DNA of 64,000 nucleotides from Corticium candelabrum (Eukaryota > Porifera > Homoscleromorpha > Homosclerophorida > Plakinidae): positions 1,421,201 to 1,485,200 of the forward strand of contig NC_085094.1 of the NCBI RefSeq assembly GCF_963422355.1. The letters run 5' to 3'. A program made the position numbers and the translations under genes. The notes beneath the pieces are model-generated. The model did not search any database and was not told the origin of the DNA. It saw nothing but the letters and a program-made list of their open reading frames with translations. Every line of letters starts with the position of its first letter. Positions within the stretch are counted from its first letter, which is position 1. Shown here in pieces: positions 12,300 to 22,078 of this stretch.

Positions 12300-13475
12300 G
12301 TCTTAGAAATGCAAGCTTTCAGTCGATGTTCCAAGTATGCATGCTTCGTCAAGCGAAGTATGAATGACTAAGCCTACTGCAACCGGTAGAGATTGAGGCA
12401 AAATTTCCAGTGTCACCCTAGATATTATTACAAATTTTGCGATTTCTGAATATCTAATTATAAATTTGGTGATTTTATGTATGATTGTAGGCCTGTGATG
12501 ACCGCCCTGCAGCCAACCAAAAGCAGTAGTGGTCTAACGTGCAAGAAGCCAGCGCTTGGGACATCGTGTCTCGCAACTAACATGTCATCTTAGCTAAACT
12601 TACATTAATTACACCTAACCGTATCTAGATTCAAAGACGGTGGAGCGCTCTGTGCTCAAATGTTAAGTCAACTAGCCTTGCAATGTATGTTGATTATTTA
12701 TCCATGCATCTGCATGCTCTTGCTACTATTTGACACCTCGGGGTAAGCATGTGTGTACACCAGTAAAGAGTGTAAATGACGTCATCGCTATTTCTCAATT
12801 ACCCGTATGCAATAAAACTATTTCACACAGGAATAGTTCTAAAATTAACTTAACGTCTGGCTGCAACAAAAGGCTCTATTTCATCAGCAATGTTAGATAT
12901 GTAGTCGACAACTAAACTGTATATGAATAAGAAAGGAGCACTGAATCTCTTTCGGGAGAAGAGCATACGCTAAGAAGAGTTTTCGTTAAAGTTCAAGCAT
13001 GAAGCAACGCTTCTATCAGTCAGACTGAAAAGTCTCATAGGTAAGATCTGTAAATTCCGCGACAGACATAAATTGATAGCAATAACTAACAATAGGTAAC
13101 TTCAATTAATGAGAACCTGTCTCCTCCTTCGGTCTACTGTTCCTGAACTGCGTTGGGTTGCGAGTAAGCTGTGTTTGCTGTCAAAGTATCACGCAACGCA
13201 GCTTTTGCGGATTCGGACACTTCTGTATGATCTTCTAAAGCAGCATATACTGCCGTAAGCCTGCTGGAGATCAAAGTTTCATTGCCTAAGGAAGTAGTCA
13301 GGATATAAAATAAACTAATTGCCACCACAACAGTGTATTCTTGAAAAAGTACCTTGTGTCGTAGACAGTTTTTTCAGTTTTACTGAAGGTGTGTCAGGCC
13401 CAGCCAAATATTTAGACTGCACAATCACAACAACATTAGATCATTAGATAAACTATACAGGATCGTGCGGGCACA
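12300..13475. repeat. Dispersed repeat, copy A
   Basis: This ~1.15-kb segment recurs, diverged, at 60291-61480 (copy C), and its last ~450 bp recurs at 40488-40980 (copy B). Anchors seen in A and C are AAGTATGCATGCTTC near the left side, GTGTCTCGCAACTAA, and TTAGATATGTAGTCGACAA. The anchor CAGACTGAAAA and the right boundary CATTAGATAAA are shared by all three. In A and C the right boundary runs straight into CA and pentanucleotide satellite. No transposase is recognised. Confidence 0.75.
13134..13360 (-). pseudogene. Conserved short ORF of the dispersed repeat (copy A)
   Basis: Minus-strand reading with a hydrophobic segment (TVVVAISLFYILTTSLG) followed by NETLISSRL and a tail containing SESAKAALRDTLTANTAYSQ. 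The tail is identical in copy C (61080-61340), where the frame runs ~14 residues further to an acidic end. In copy A a TAG cuts the tail after VQEQ, and a stretch present in C is missing. It could be the TM-plus-tail exon of a duplicated receptor: the only upstream same-strand exons are the Ig/FN3 ones at 14-16 kb, but the phases do not clearly fit. Function unknown. Confidence 0.4.
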
Positions 13476-13476
13476 C

Positions 13477-13551
<75 letters not shown>

Positions 13552-13992
13552 GCGCGCGCGCCACAGCACAGCACAGCACAGCACAGCACAGCACAGCACA
13601 GCACAGCACAGCACAGCACAGCACAGCACAGCACAGCACAGCACACTACATACACCAGACAACACCAGATCACGTCACACACCACACCACACACCACACC
13701 ACACCACACCACACGTACCACACACACCACACCACACCACACCACTCCACAACACATTAAATTATACCACACCACACCACACACCACACTACACACCAGA
13801 CCATACCACAACACAACACACCACACCACAACACAACACAACACACCACGCCATACCACACCACACACCAAACCACACCACACCACACCACACCACAAAC
13901 ACCACACCACACCACACCACACCACAAACACCACACCACACCACACCACACACGCCACATCACACCACACCACACACCACACAGAACACCAC

Positions 13993-14038
<46 letters not shown>

Positions 14039-14105
14039 CACCACCACCACCACCATCACCGCCACCACCACCACCACCACCACCACCACCACTACCACAC
14101 CACAC
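13476..14105. repeat. Compound satellite: (CA)n, (CG)n, (CAGCA)n, (CCACA)n, (CCA)n
   Basis: Blocks in order: CA dinucleotides (~13479-13549), a short CG run, CAGCA pentamers (~13562-13645), diverged CCACA/ACCAC pentamers (~13670-13990), CA again (~13995-14034), then CCA trinucleotides (~14035-14095). Long ORFs read through it on both strands are artefacts of repeat periodicity. Confidence 0.95.
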
Positions 14106-14115
14106 GCGCGTACCT

Positions 14116-15890
14116 TTACAGGCACATACAACCACTAGCTATATATATATAGTTTAACTCCTGTCCTGCCCTCACCAAGTCTGGAGCGGAGGAGTTATCA
14201 AAATTCGCTTGATTGTTTCGTATAGCAAAATGTTTATATCTAAAGAAAAAGCAAGCTGCAAAAGTATCTTTTGAAGTGAAAGATGGCTTATACCTCATAA
14301 AGCAGAAAACGAAAACAATAACAAAAACAACGAGTGCCAATAATGCACTACATGTTCCCGCTATTATGCCAGTCAAACTAGTGCTTGATTCAGATGTACC
14401 TATGAAAATACATAGTAAAATAACAGAAATTAGAAGAACCAGAATATACATTGTCGAATTTGTGACTGTTGGCACACTTTCTAGTATAAGAGTAAGAGTA
14501 ACTGTGTCACTTCCAACGTCATTAGGCCCTTTAAAAGTGTAAGTTCCAACATCATGAGCGTCAACTTCGGTGACAGTAAGATTATAACGATCTGATGAAA
14601 AGCTATATTTGCCGTTCTGTGTAATCATTTACGAAGGACCGAACCATGTTCTGTTATCAGCATTGTTGGGTACACTGGGTGAAGCTCCCAAGACTTTTAC
14701 TTGAAGGAAGGTAGTAGATCCTTGAGGTGCAATTGCGGCTGACTTTACCGCAGTTACAGTGGGAAGAGCAGCTGAAACAATAAGAAATGATTAGAAACAC
14801 CAGTATGTACTAGCTTGTACAGTACGTAGGATCCTATACCTATTGTAAGACTTATTGCAGTCGTTGTACTTCCGGCAATATTGGTAGCTGTAAAAGTGTA
14901 GATTCCAACATCGCTTTGATCAATTTTGTAAACTATGAGAGTATAACGGTTGGAGGAGACTTCAAACTTGTCACTTTCTCTAATCACTCTTGCAGGACCA
15001 AACCATGATCTGTTGCTAGGGTTGTTTGGAAATCAGGTGATGCTACCAAGACTGTGACTCGAAGAACAGCCGTATCTCCTTTTGGTTCCGCAACAATCGG
15101 CTTAACATCTTTCACGATCGGACGAAAGCCTGCAATTGCAGTATATAATGCGATAATGTTTTGCTATGTATTATCATTGCTTATACCTTGTAAAACAAGC
15201 TTAATTGTAACGATTGCGCTGCCGACTGTATTTGCAGCTGTAAATGTGTAAAGTCCAGTGTCATTTGGACCAAAATCTTGAATTATCAGACGATAAAGAT
15301 CTGTCGACAAGAAAACTTGTTTGTTGTAGTAATCACTCCTGAAGGACCAGACCATATTCTGTTCGCAGCATTGGTGAAATTGTCACGTGAAGAACTGCAG
15401 TAGATCTATTTGGCACAATGACAACAGACTTTACTGCACGTAAAGTAGGACGAGCAGCTGCAACAACATTTCGTAATTACAAAACAAAGATAATTAATTA
15501 ATGACGATCTCACTAAGATGAATTGACATATTAATTAATTAAATAAGAATTGGTTTGAAAGTTATAGCATATATACACACGTACCATTATCATGAGTTCT
15601 GCCCTCTTTGTATGAACTGAAATTGCCCCTACCAACAGCGGTTGAGGCTTCAACACGAAAGCTATACGTTGTGTAGGACTTCAAACCAGTCACCACGATC
15701 GTGTTCTCTTCTGTGGCAGTGCTATAGAAAGGAGGTAGCAGACCTTGCGCCATAATTCGTTCACGAATCGCCACTCGATGTTGCGTTATTATGCCATTTC
15801 GTTCATTGAATGGCACGGCTAACCATCTAATCCTGATTGAATTGGAGCTTTCAGCCAATACAGAAATAATTATAGGAGTTCCAGACGGCT
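14116..15890 (-). pseudogene. 3' part of FN3/Ig-domain transmembrane receptor, damaged
   Basis: Four minus-strand exons with good splice sites and phase-1 introns. 15585-15890 is an intact FN3 domain (PSGTPIIISV...W...GLKSYTTYSFRVEA...G). 15187-15457, 14840-15129 and 14116-14771 each hold one Ig domain (NRxWFGP...RYxLxVxxxDxxDxGxYTFxxxN). The last continues into two hydrophobic segments (ILVLLISVILLCIFIG; IIAGTCSALLALVVFVIVF) and a short cytoplasmic tail. Damage: the 15187-15457 exon needs two frame changes, the 14840-15129 exon one (by PDF/PNNP), and the last has an in-frame TAA at 14629-14631 exactly where its sister has an Arg codon. Such modular receptors act in adhesion or recognition at the cell surface. 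Further 5' exons were not found. Assembly indels are an alternative explanation. Confidence 0.7.
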
Positions 15891-17059
15891 CTATTAACAG
15901 AAAAAATATTAGAGTAACATCAAAATAGCAAAATCTATCCAAAACCCAACAAAATATGTTTGTAACGTATTAATATTGTCGTGTAACAAAAATACATTTC
16001 TTAGAAATCACTATATTTACTGTAGGACAATGTCAATTACATAGGCCAGTTGATCACAATTCAAAATTTTGTACACTGCAGCAGTGCCTGGCTATCTCAT
16101 ATTCTAGGCTTCCTAAACCTAAACTAAACCTAAACTAATTGACTTTAAAATTTCGTTGCGAACTGCCGTAATATTTGAAGTATAGTTGGACAAAATAGTT
16201 TTAACTACCAACTTACAAACAAGTACAGCAATATTTTATAAATAAGGTACAACAGACGACTAATGCATGTCAAATATTAATGGATGCTCTAAATAATAGA
16301 ATCTGTGACTGACTGACACATTGCCAGAAACCACATTTAGAATTACTTTACTTGAACAAATAATGAAAACATAAACAACAGCAAAATACCTCAATTGACA
16401 AAACAATGACAATAGACATCAAAATGTAAACAGGAACACAGTATACTTGTGTAGTAAGACCCCAATTGTAGCAACTTCTATTGTACTGTACTATTTATTC
16501 TATTGAAAGCTGTAAGTAACCTACAATATGTTATCAATCATGATGCGTGAAAAGGGTCTAATTAACTGGAAGGGCATGACAAAGAAACTAACGGTACTCT
16601 TGACTGGAAAAGGTAAAATGTGAGCCACCTCATATCTGCATGAGTCCATGACTGTCAATTCTTTTTCTTCCTAAATTTAAGTTGCCATGCACATAATGGT
16701 TCAACCTCAAAAGCCATAAACTGACCTTATTAGATCACATATCTAACCGTCACATACCAAAGTGCACTTCAAACGTTATTGCCACATTTTTATCAAAGTA
16801 AATTAAGCAACAACAAAAATTATATACAAGTAAACATACTGGATCTCAGTTTATGTTGCTTAAGTAAGTCTAAATAGAGTTTGTTAACTTTTAATTTGTT
16901 TAATTGTGACGTGCTAACACCAATAGAATGCTGTGTACAATATCGTCCAATTTCAAAGTGCAAAAGTTACTTACAATATATTGGTTTAGTCAGAAAAGTA
17001 TCCAAATATGGACTATAATACTGACATCGGCTAGAAACGTATTACTTCTGGAAGCTATG
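15891..17059. other. AT-rich non-coding stretch, probably intronic
   Basis: No ORF above ~40 codons with recognisable content. Upstream of the FN3 exon on the same strand, so it may be an intron of the Ig/FN3 receptor. A small tandem CCTAAACCTAAACTAAACCT occurs at ~16110-16135. Confidence 0.4.
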
Positions 17060-17478
17060 AATGTGTCGTTATGCCCCTCCATAATGGGCAAGTGAGGTCT
17101 TTACCCCATCTGGGCGCCCACCAACCCGGCACGTGAGCCCAGCAGGGTACACGTTTCCGTACAGTCCATACGGCGATCAATGACTAGCCAATTCGATATA
17201 TATTGCAGGCATTACGGTGACCGCGAACATCGGGACAGCACGCCTAGTGGATATCAATAACCACCAGGAAAGCACTGAACGTCATCGTCAACGGACCGTT
17301 CTCCAGACCACAGAAACTCCCCAACGACTGAAACGAGTCATAGTCTCATGGATAAAGCTAGAGAAACATGAGAAAGAAAGACAGACAAGTTTCATAATTT
17401 ACTGTCGTCGCTGGGGCTTGAACCCCCAAATCATGGAGTGGTAGCCATTGCCGCTAACCACTAAGCCACGGCGGTGAC
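17060..17478 (-). repeat. Candidate tRNA-derived SINE
   Basis: On the minus strand, starting at about 17470, there is a good box A (TGGCTTAGTGG) and box B (GGTTCAAGCCC) with a 5-bp T-stem (TGGGG/CCCCA), i.e. an RNA polymerase III promoter like a tRNA. The acceptor arm does not pair, so it is not a working tRNA gene. About 350 bp of non-tRNA sequence follows (to about 17060, containing GTGCCGGGTTGGTGGGCG), as in the body of a SINE. The other side abuts the AAT tail of the neighbouring non-LTR element. Confidence 0.5.
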
Positions 17479-17524
<46 letters not shown>

Positions 17525-17561
17525 GTCGTGCTCAACCAGATCAGTCTGGTTTTTAGAGTCT
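17479..17561 (-). mobile_element. 3' end and (AAT)n tail of a non-LTR retrotransposon
   Basis: Minus-strand sequence ending in about 14 AAT units (17480-17523), preceded by a GACTCTAAAAACC...GAGCACGAC stretch. It is separated from the rest of the element (22079-22830) only by the gypsy insertion and one copy of its ATTAC duplication, so the two parts were contiguous before that insertion. Confidence 0.65.
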
Positions 17562-17566
17562 ATTAC

Positions 17567-17570
17567 TGTA

Positions 17571-17611
<41 letters not shown>

Positions 17612-17787
17612 CAGTCGTAAGCTACGTTCCAGATCGGCACAAGCTATCACACCCTATCAGTCTATGCTATGCTCAGACTCTAACGCAACAGCAATCCAAC
17701 AAGTGCTAACAGTCACTTATCTAATTATCTAAGTATATGGCACCCCAACGTACGCATGCTCACCAATCTATGTACCAGTCTACCACA
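17567..17787 (-). repeat. 3' LTR of the gypsy element
   Basis: 221 bp direct repeat of 21831-22073. Contains (TA)n at its minus-strand 3' end, shorter than in the other LTR. Confidence 0.93.
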
Positions 17788-17800
17788 CTCCTCTCTCCTT
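17788..17800 (-). other. Polypurine tract of the gypsy element
   Basis: Minus-strand AAGGAGAGAGGAG lies directly against the 3' LTR and primes plus-strand DNA synthesis in this class of element. The gag-pol stop TAA (17799-17801) overlaps its first two purines. Confidence 0.85.
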
Positions 17801-20800
17801 AGCTTTGTCTATATCGGAGGGGTAACTGACGATTAACTCGAACTGGATAACGTCGATCAGTTCCACTTGATGTTCCCCTTACTTCGGCTGTAGCTCCCTC
17901 AGCAAGAGATGGTGTGGCTATTGTAACAGGTTCTTCTGCTTGTTGTGCTTCTCTCACTGGACTAGCAGGTTCTGTTTGTCCTGTCTGTTCAAGTGTTGGT
18001 CGTAGATTAGAAGTAATATCTGTAGTTGTTTCAGTACCCGCCTCATCTGATGTCTCTATGACAGCAGGCACACTCCTTTCATCTCGTCTCCTGATATGTT
18101 CGATATGAACATATCGGAGGTGATTGTTCACGTCCACCATGTAATTTGTTGGTCCCAAGCGCTGTAGGATGATTCCTGTCAGCCATTTCCCTCGGCCATC
18201 TCGACGTGTGTTGAGGACTGCCACTGTGTCTCCTGGGTTAAGATTTCTAACGTATTTTGTTGCTTCTTCGCATCTCTCACTCTGCCTGTCTCGAATTTGT
18301 CGTCCACTCTCTGGTCTTACTAATGTCAACCGTGTTCTCAGCTCACGTTTCATCAGTAGTTTTGATGGTGTCTTCCCAGTAGTAGTGTTTGGGGTTGTTC
18401 GATATTTCAACAACAGTAACGAAATCTGATGACTAATTGACCGATCTGGTGGCCTCATCTTCAGAGACTTCTTGAGCTCCTGCACGAACCGTTCTGCCTG
18501 CCCATTCGAAGCAGGGTGATGCGGAGGTGTCCTTTGATGTCTAATCCCGTTCGCTCTCACGAAGTCTTGAAACTCTCTTGCCACGAATTGAGGCCCGTTA
18601 TCTGAAACTAGCCTTTGAGGGATTCCATGGCAGCTGAATGACCTCCTCAATGCTTCAACTGTCTGAGTCGTAGTGGCATGTATTCCGAGCTCGTGGACTT
18701 CCGGCCACTTGGTAAATGCATCAATTACCACAAGGTATTGCTTTCCCTTGAACTCTGCAAAATCCACATGAAGGCGAGTCCAGGGCGCATCTGGGTAGAT
18801 CCATGGATGTGACATCACATGAGCCGGCTTATTCCGTATACTCTGACATGCTGTGCAAGTCTTCACTACCTCCTCTAGATCTTGGTATAGTCTTGGCCAC
18901 CACACGAAACTCCGTGTTAGAGATTTCATTCGACAGAGGCCAATATGACCTTCGTGAATCTCTTGTAACACTGTGCCTTGAAGCTTGGTTGGAATAATTA
19001 CACGATTCCCCCACAGTAGACACCCGTCTTCAATTGTAAGCTCATCCGCTCGTCGTGCATACGGCAGTAACTGTGTACTTACATTAGGCTTCCATCCACG
19101 CAAAGTGTACTCGTAAACTTGTCGTAGTATGGAGTCTCGCTGCAGTTCCTTAGCAATGTCTTGCGCTGTAACAGGTAACTGCTCACAATGATCAATAGCA
19201 TAGATTTTCTCATTAGGATCCACTACGTTGACTGGAATGGGTAGTCTCGAAAGTAGATCAGCTTCTTTGTTGCTCACTCCTGATGTGTATTCCAGGTTGT
19301 ATTGATAAGCACTTAGAATTAGTGACCAACGCTGTAGTCGAGCCGCTGCTAGAGTAGGTACTCCCTCTTTCGGACCCAATATCTTCAACAGTGGTCGATG
19401 GTCAGTTACAAGTGTGAATGACCTTCCCACCAAATATTTATGAAATTGTCGCACTCCAAAGATGAGTGCTAACGCTTCTCGTTCCAATTGAGCATATCCT
19501 CTTTCTGCCGTGGTCAAGGTTCGTGAAGCAAAAGCGATTGGTTGCTCACTACCGTCTGACATTACATGTGTGAGACAGGCTCCCACTCCATACGGTGAAG
19601 CATCGCAAGCAAGACGTACCGGTTTCTTCAAGTCATAATGCGTCAAGAAATCCGATTCCAACAAATTCTGTTTGGCTTGCCGGAAAGCCTTTGCTTGTTT
19701 TGCACCCCATTCCCACGATGTTTTCTTCTGCAGCAGACTATACAGTGGTTGTAGCATGGTTGAGAGGTTAGGCAAGAACCTTCCATAATAATTCAATAGG
19801 CCTAAGAATGCCCTTAGCTCGGTTGTGTTACTTGGCTCTGGAGCTTGTCGTATTGCTGCCAGCTTTTTCTCAGCCGGTCTAAGTCCATGCTCATCCACAA
19901 CATAACCAAGGCACTCAACTCTAGTTTTCTTGAACTCACACTTTTCTCTTTTCAGACGAAGTCCCGCTTGACTCAGTCTTTCCAAGACTTGATGAAGACG
20001 TTCGTCATGTTGTTCTTCGGATTGGCCCACAATCAGAATGTCGTCTAAATAACAGGACACTCCTGGCATTCCCGTAAGAACGTTGCCCATTGCTCGCTGC
20101 CAAATTCCGGGTGCAGTCGAAATACCAAAGGGCATACGTGTGTACGCAAACAGGCCCTTGGCAGTGTTGATAGTCAAATACCTTTGGCTGCTTGCATCCA
20201 CTCGCATCTGCATGTAAGCTTGTTTCATATCCAGACGTGTAAAGAACCGTCCTCCTGCTAACGATGCAAACAAGTCCTGTGCATTTGGCATTGGATAATT
20301 GTCCATCTCCAGGTAGGGGTTAATTGTTACCTTGTAATCGCCACAAATTCTGATAGAATTATCAGCCTTTCTCACAATGACGATAGGTGCTGCCCACTCA
20401 CTGTTTTCCACTGGCTGTATAATGCCCTCTTCCTGAAGTCGATTAAGCTCCTCCTCTACCTTCTGTTGTAAGGCATAAGGCACTGGGCGTGGCCTATGGA
20501 ACTGTGGCTTGGCATCTGCAGACAAAGTTATCTTGGCTTGATAGCCTTGCAAAGTACCTACTCCCTCTGCTAACAACTGAGGAAACTTCTCAGGTACATC
20601 AAAAACTCCACTATCAACTTTGAACAGAGAAGCCCAATCAAGCTTGAGGTTTGACAGCCAATCTCGTCCCAAGACTGCTGGCTTATCACTCACATCTACT
20701 ACAATCAACCGCTCCATGGATTGTTGCATTCCATACTTGATTGGTACAACAGCTTCTCCCTTCACCTTCAATCGTTCACCACTATATGACTGAAGTTGGG

Positions 20801-21818
20801 CAGTGCTCTTCTTCAGCTGTACGTGGGATAGAACTTCACTATATATCTGTGTTGGTACAACACTCACTGAAGCTCCAGTGTCCACTTCCATCTCCACATT
20901 CCTGCCTGCCACCTCTATTGTCACCTTGACCCCGCCTCTACCAGACAAAGAACAAATGAGGCTTACATCTTCTGCATCTACTTGATATGTAGACTGAGTC
21001 TTCGGTTTCCTTTTTGTACGCCAATTGCCCTCCGTGCTATCTTTCGCGTTACCTCGTTGCTTCTTCCGACATGCTTTAGCGATATGGCCCTTCGTCTTGC
21101 AGAACAGACACGTGTAGTTTTTGAATCTACACTTGGTTGGGTCATGACCATGATCATTGCAACGATAACATGCCTTATCCAAAGCACGCAACGATCCCGA
21201 TTGGCTGCGGCTGCTTGTGGTTGCTCTCTTGACAGAAAATGCCGTCTCCAATGTCCTGGAATGTCCACTAGCTGCGTGTCGTGTCGACTCCCCACGGAGG
21301 TGTTGTGTCTCCGCTCTGGCTGTCTCTGCAGCTTGTGCAATCCGTAGAGCCTTTTCCAGCGTTAGCTCTGCCTCAGCTAAAATCTTCTGCTGTATATTCT
21401 CGTGTAGCAACCCACAGACTAATTGATCACGTAATGCAGTATTGAGCTGCTCACCGAAATCACAATGTTTGGCGAGGCGTCGCAGCTCCGAAACGTAAAC
21501 AGTAATATTCTCGCCTTCCCGCTGCATTCGCTCATAAAAGCGAAAACGCTCTGCGATGACGATAATTCTCGGTTCATAGTGGTCCTGCAATAGCTTGAAG
21601 AGCGTATCCAACGATTTGTCTTGAGGAGCCGCCGGTCGTACCAAATTCTTTAGTAACGTGTACGTCGTTGTGCCCATCGACGTCAGAAGAACAGCTATCT
21701 TCTTGTCGTCGTCCGTGATTTCATTTGCCGTGCAATAGAGCAAGAATCGTTCTTTGTAGTCTTCGACATTATCTACGCCCGCGTTGAACTCGCAGAGTTT
21801 CCCGTGTCGAGCCGCCAT
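17799..21818 (-). CDS. Gypsy gag-pol polyprotein, single ORF
   Basis: 1339 aa from the ATG at 21818 to TAA at 17799. Approximate order: gag capsid-like region (1-200); two CCHC zinc knuckles (CYRCNDHGHDPTKC and CLFCKTKGHIAKAC, ~215-250); aspartic protease (EVDTGASVSVVP, ~310); reverse transcriptase with YLDDI (~588); RNase H (LACDASPYGVG...TDHRP, to ~810); integrase with HHCC zinc module (~955-995) and D,D,E residues in HVDFAEF, SDNGPQF and GQAERF (~1016-1104); then a Ser/Thr/Glu-rich tail. Gag and pol are fused without frameshift or stop. The ORF could formally extend 36 codons upstream through the LTR TA repeat, but those codons read only YIYIYI and lie in the LTR, so the Met at 21818 is preferred. 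Confidence 0.93.
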   Translation of the reverse strand: MAARHGKLCEFNAGVDNVEDYKERFLLYCTANEITDDDKKIAVLLTSMGTTTYTLLKNLVRPAAPQDKSLDTLFKLLQDHYEPRIIVIAERFRFYERMQREGENITVYVSELRRLAKHCDFGEQLNTALRDQLVCGLLHENIQQKILAEAELTLEKALRIAQAAETARAETQHLRGESTRHAASGHSRTLETAFSVKRATTSSRSQSGSLRALDKACYRCNDHGHDPTKCRFKNYTCLFCKTKGHIAKACRKKQRGNAKDSTEGNWRTKRKPKTQSTYQVDAEDVSLICSLSGRGGVKVTIEVAGRNVEMEVDTGASVSVVPTQIYSEVLSHVQLKKSTAQLQSYSGERLKVKGEAVVPIKYGMQQSMERLIVVDVSDKPAVLGRDWLSNLKLDWASLFKVDSGVFDVPEKFPQLLAEGVGTLQGYQAKITLSADAKPQFHRPRPVPYALQQKVEEELNRLQEEGIIQPVENSEWAAPIVIVRKADNSIRICGDYKVTINPYLEMDNYPMPNAQDLFASLAGGRFFTRLDMKQAYMQMRVDASSQRYLTINTAKGLFAYTRMPFGISTAPGIWQRAMGNVLTGMPGVSCYLDDILIVGQSEEQHDERLHQVLERLSQAGLRLKREKCEFKKTRVECLGYVVDEHGLRPAEKKLAAIRQAPEPSNTTELRAFLGLLNYYGRFLPNLSTMLQPLYSLLQKKTSWEWGAKQAKAFRQAKQNLLESDFLTHYDLKKPVRLACDASPYGVGACLTHVMSDGSEQPIAFASRTLTTAERGYAQLEREALALIFGVRQFHKYLVGRSFTLVTDHRPLLKILGPKEGVPTLAAARLQRWSLILSAYQYNLEYTSGVSNKEADLLSRLPIPVNVVDPNEKIYAIDHCEQLPVTAQDIAKELQRDSILRQVYEYTLRGWKPNVSTQLLPYARRADELTIEDGCLLWGNRVIIPTKLQGTVLQEIHEGHIGLCRMKSLTRSFVWWPRLYQDLEEVVKTCTACQSIRNKPAHVMSHPWIYPDAPWTRLHVDFAEFKGKQYLVVIDAFTKWPEVHELGIHATTTQTVEALRRSFSCHGIPQRLVSDNGPQFVAREFQDFVRANGIRHQRTPPHHPASNGQAERFVQELKKSLKMRPPDRSISHQISLLLLKYRTTPNTTTGKTPSKLLMKRELRTRLTLVRPESGRQIRDRQSERCEEATKYVRNLNPGDTVAVLNTRRDGRGKWLTGIILQRLGPTNYMVDVNNHLRYVHIEHIRRRDERSVPAVIETSDEAGTETTTDITSNLRPTLEQTGQTEPASPVREAQQAEEPVTIATPSLAEGATAEVRGTSSGTDRRYPVRVNRQLPLRYRQS

Positions 21819-21829
21819 CCTCGTCGCCA
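21815..21829 (-). other. Primer binding site of the gypsy element
   Basis: TGGCGACGAGGATGG begins one base inside the 5' LTR on the minus strand and starts with the TGG expected for pairing to a tRNA 3' CCA end. The gag ATG (21816-21818) falls inside this stretch, so the leader is practically absent. The matching tRNA was not identified. Confidence 0.65.
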
Positions 21830-21830
21830 G

Positions 21831-21834
21831 TGTA

Positions 21835-21897
<63 letters not shown>

Positions 21898-22073
21898 CAG
21901 TCGTAAGCTACGTTCCAGATCGGCACAAGCTATCACACCCTATCAGTCTATGCTATGCTCAGACTCTAACGCAACAGCAATCCAACAAGTGCTAACAGTC
22001 ACTTATCTAATTATCTAAGTATATGACACCCCAACGTACGCATGCTCACCAATCTATGTACCAGTCTACCACA
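21831..22073 (-). repeat. 5' LTR of the gypsy element
   Basis: 243 bp; same as the other LTR except for a longer (TA)n run (21835-21892) and one base. It should carry the element's promoter; none was pinpointed. Confidence 0.93.
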
Positions 22074-22078
22074 ATTAC

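Larger units (their letters stand above)
17567..22073 (-). mobile_element. Complete young Ty3/gypsy LTR retrotransposon
   Basis: LTRs at 17567-17787 and 21831-22073 begin and end TG...CA (minus-strand reading TGTGGTAG...TACTACA). The 5-bp target duplication ATTAC is at 17562-17566 and 22074-22078. Outside an internal (TA)n run of different length, the LTRs differ by one base (G/A near 17737 and 22025), so insertion was recent. Internal parts: PBS, one gag-pol ORF without stop or frameshift, and a polypurine tract. All cis and coding parts look intact, so this copy may be competent. Confidence 0.93.

Noticed and set aside
13562..13645. CRISPR-like regular repeats
   Set aside because: Pentamer satellite without spacers; eukaryotic context.
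14116..15890. Calling the Ig/FN3 locus a functional receptor
   Set aside because: Every Ig exon needs a frame correction or has a stop; without transcript evidence a damaged copy is the safer call.
17401..17477. Functional tRNA gene (minus strand)
   Set aside because: Box A, box B and T-stem are good, but acceptor and anticodon stems do not pair; better read as a SINE head.
21819..21926. N-terminal extension of the gypsy ORF with Tyr-Ile repeats
   Set aside because: It reads through the LTR (TA)n run; the Met at 21818 just inside the PBS is the sensible start.
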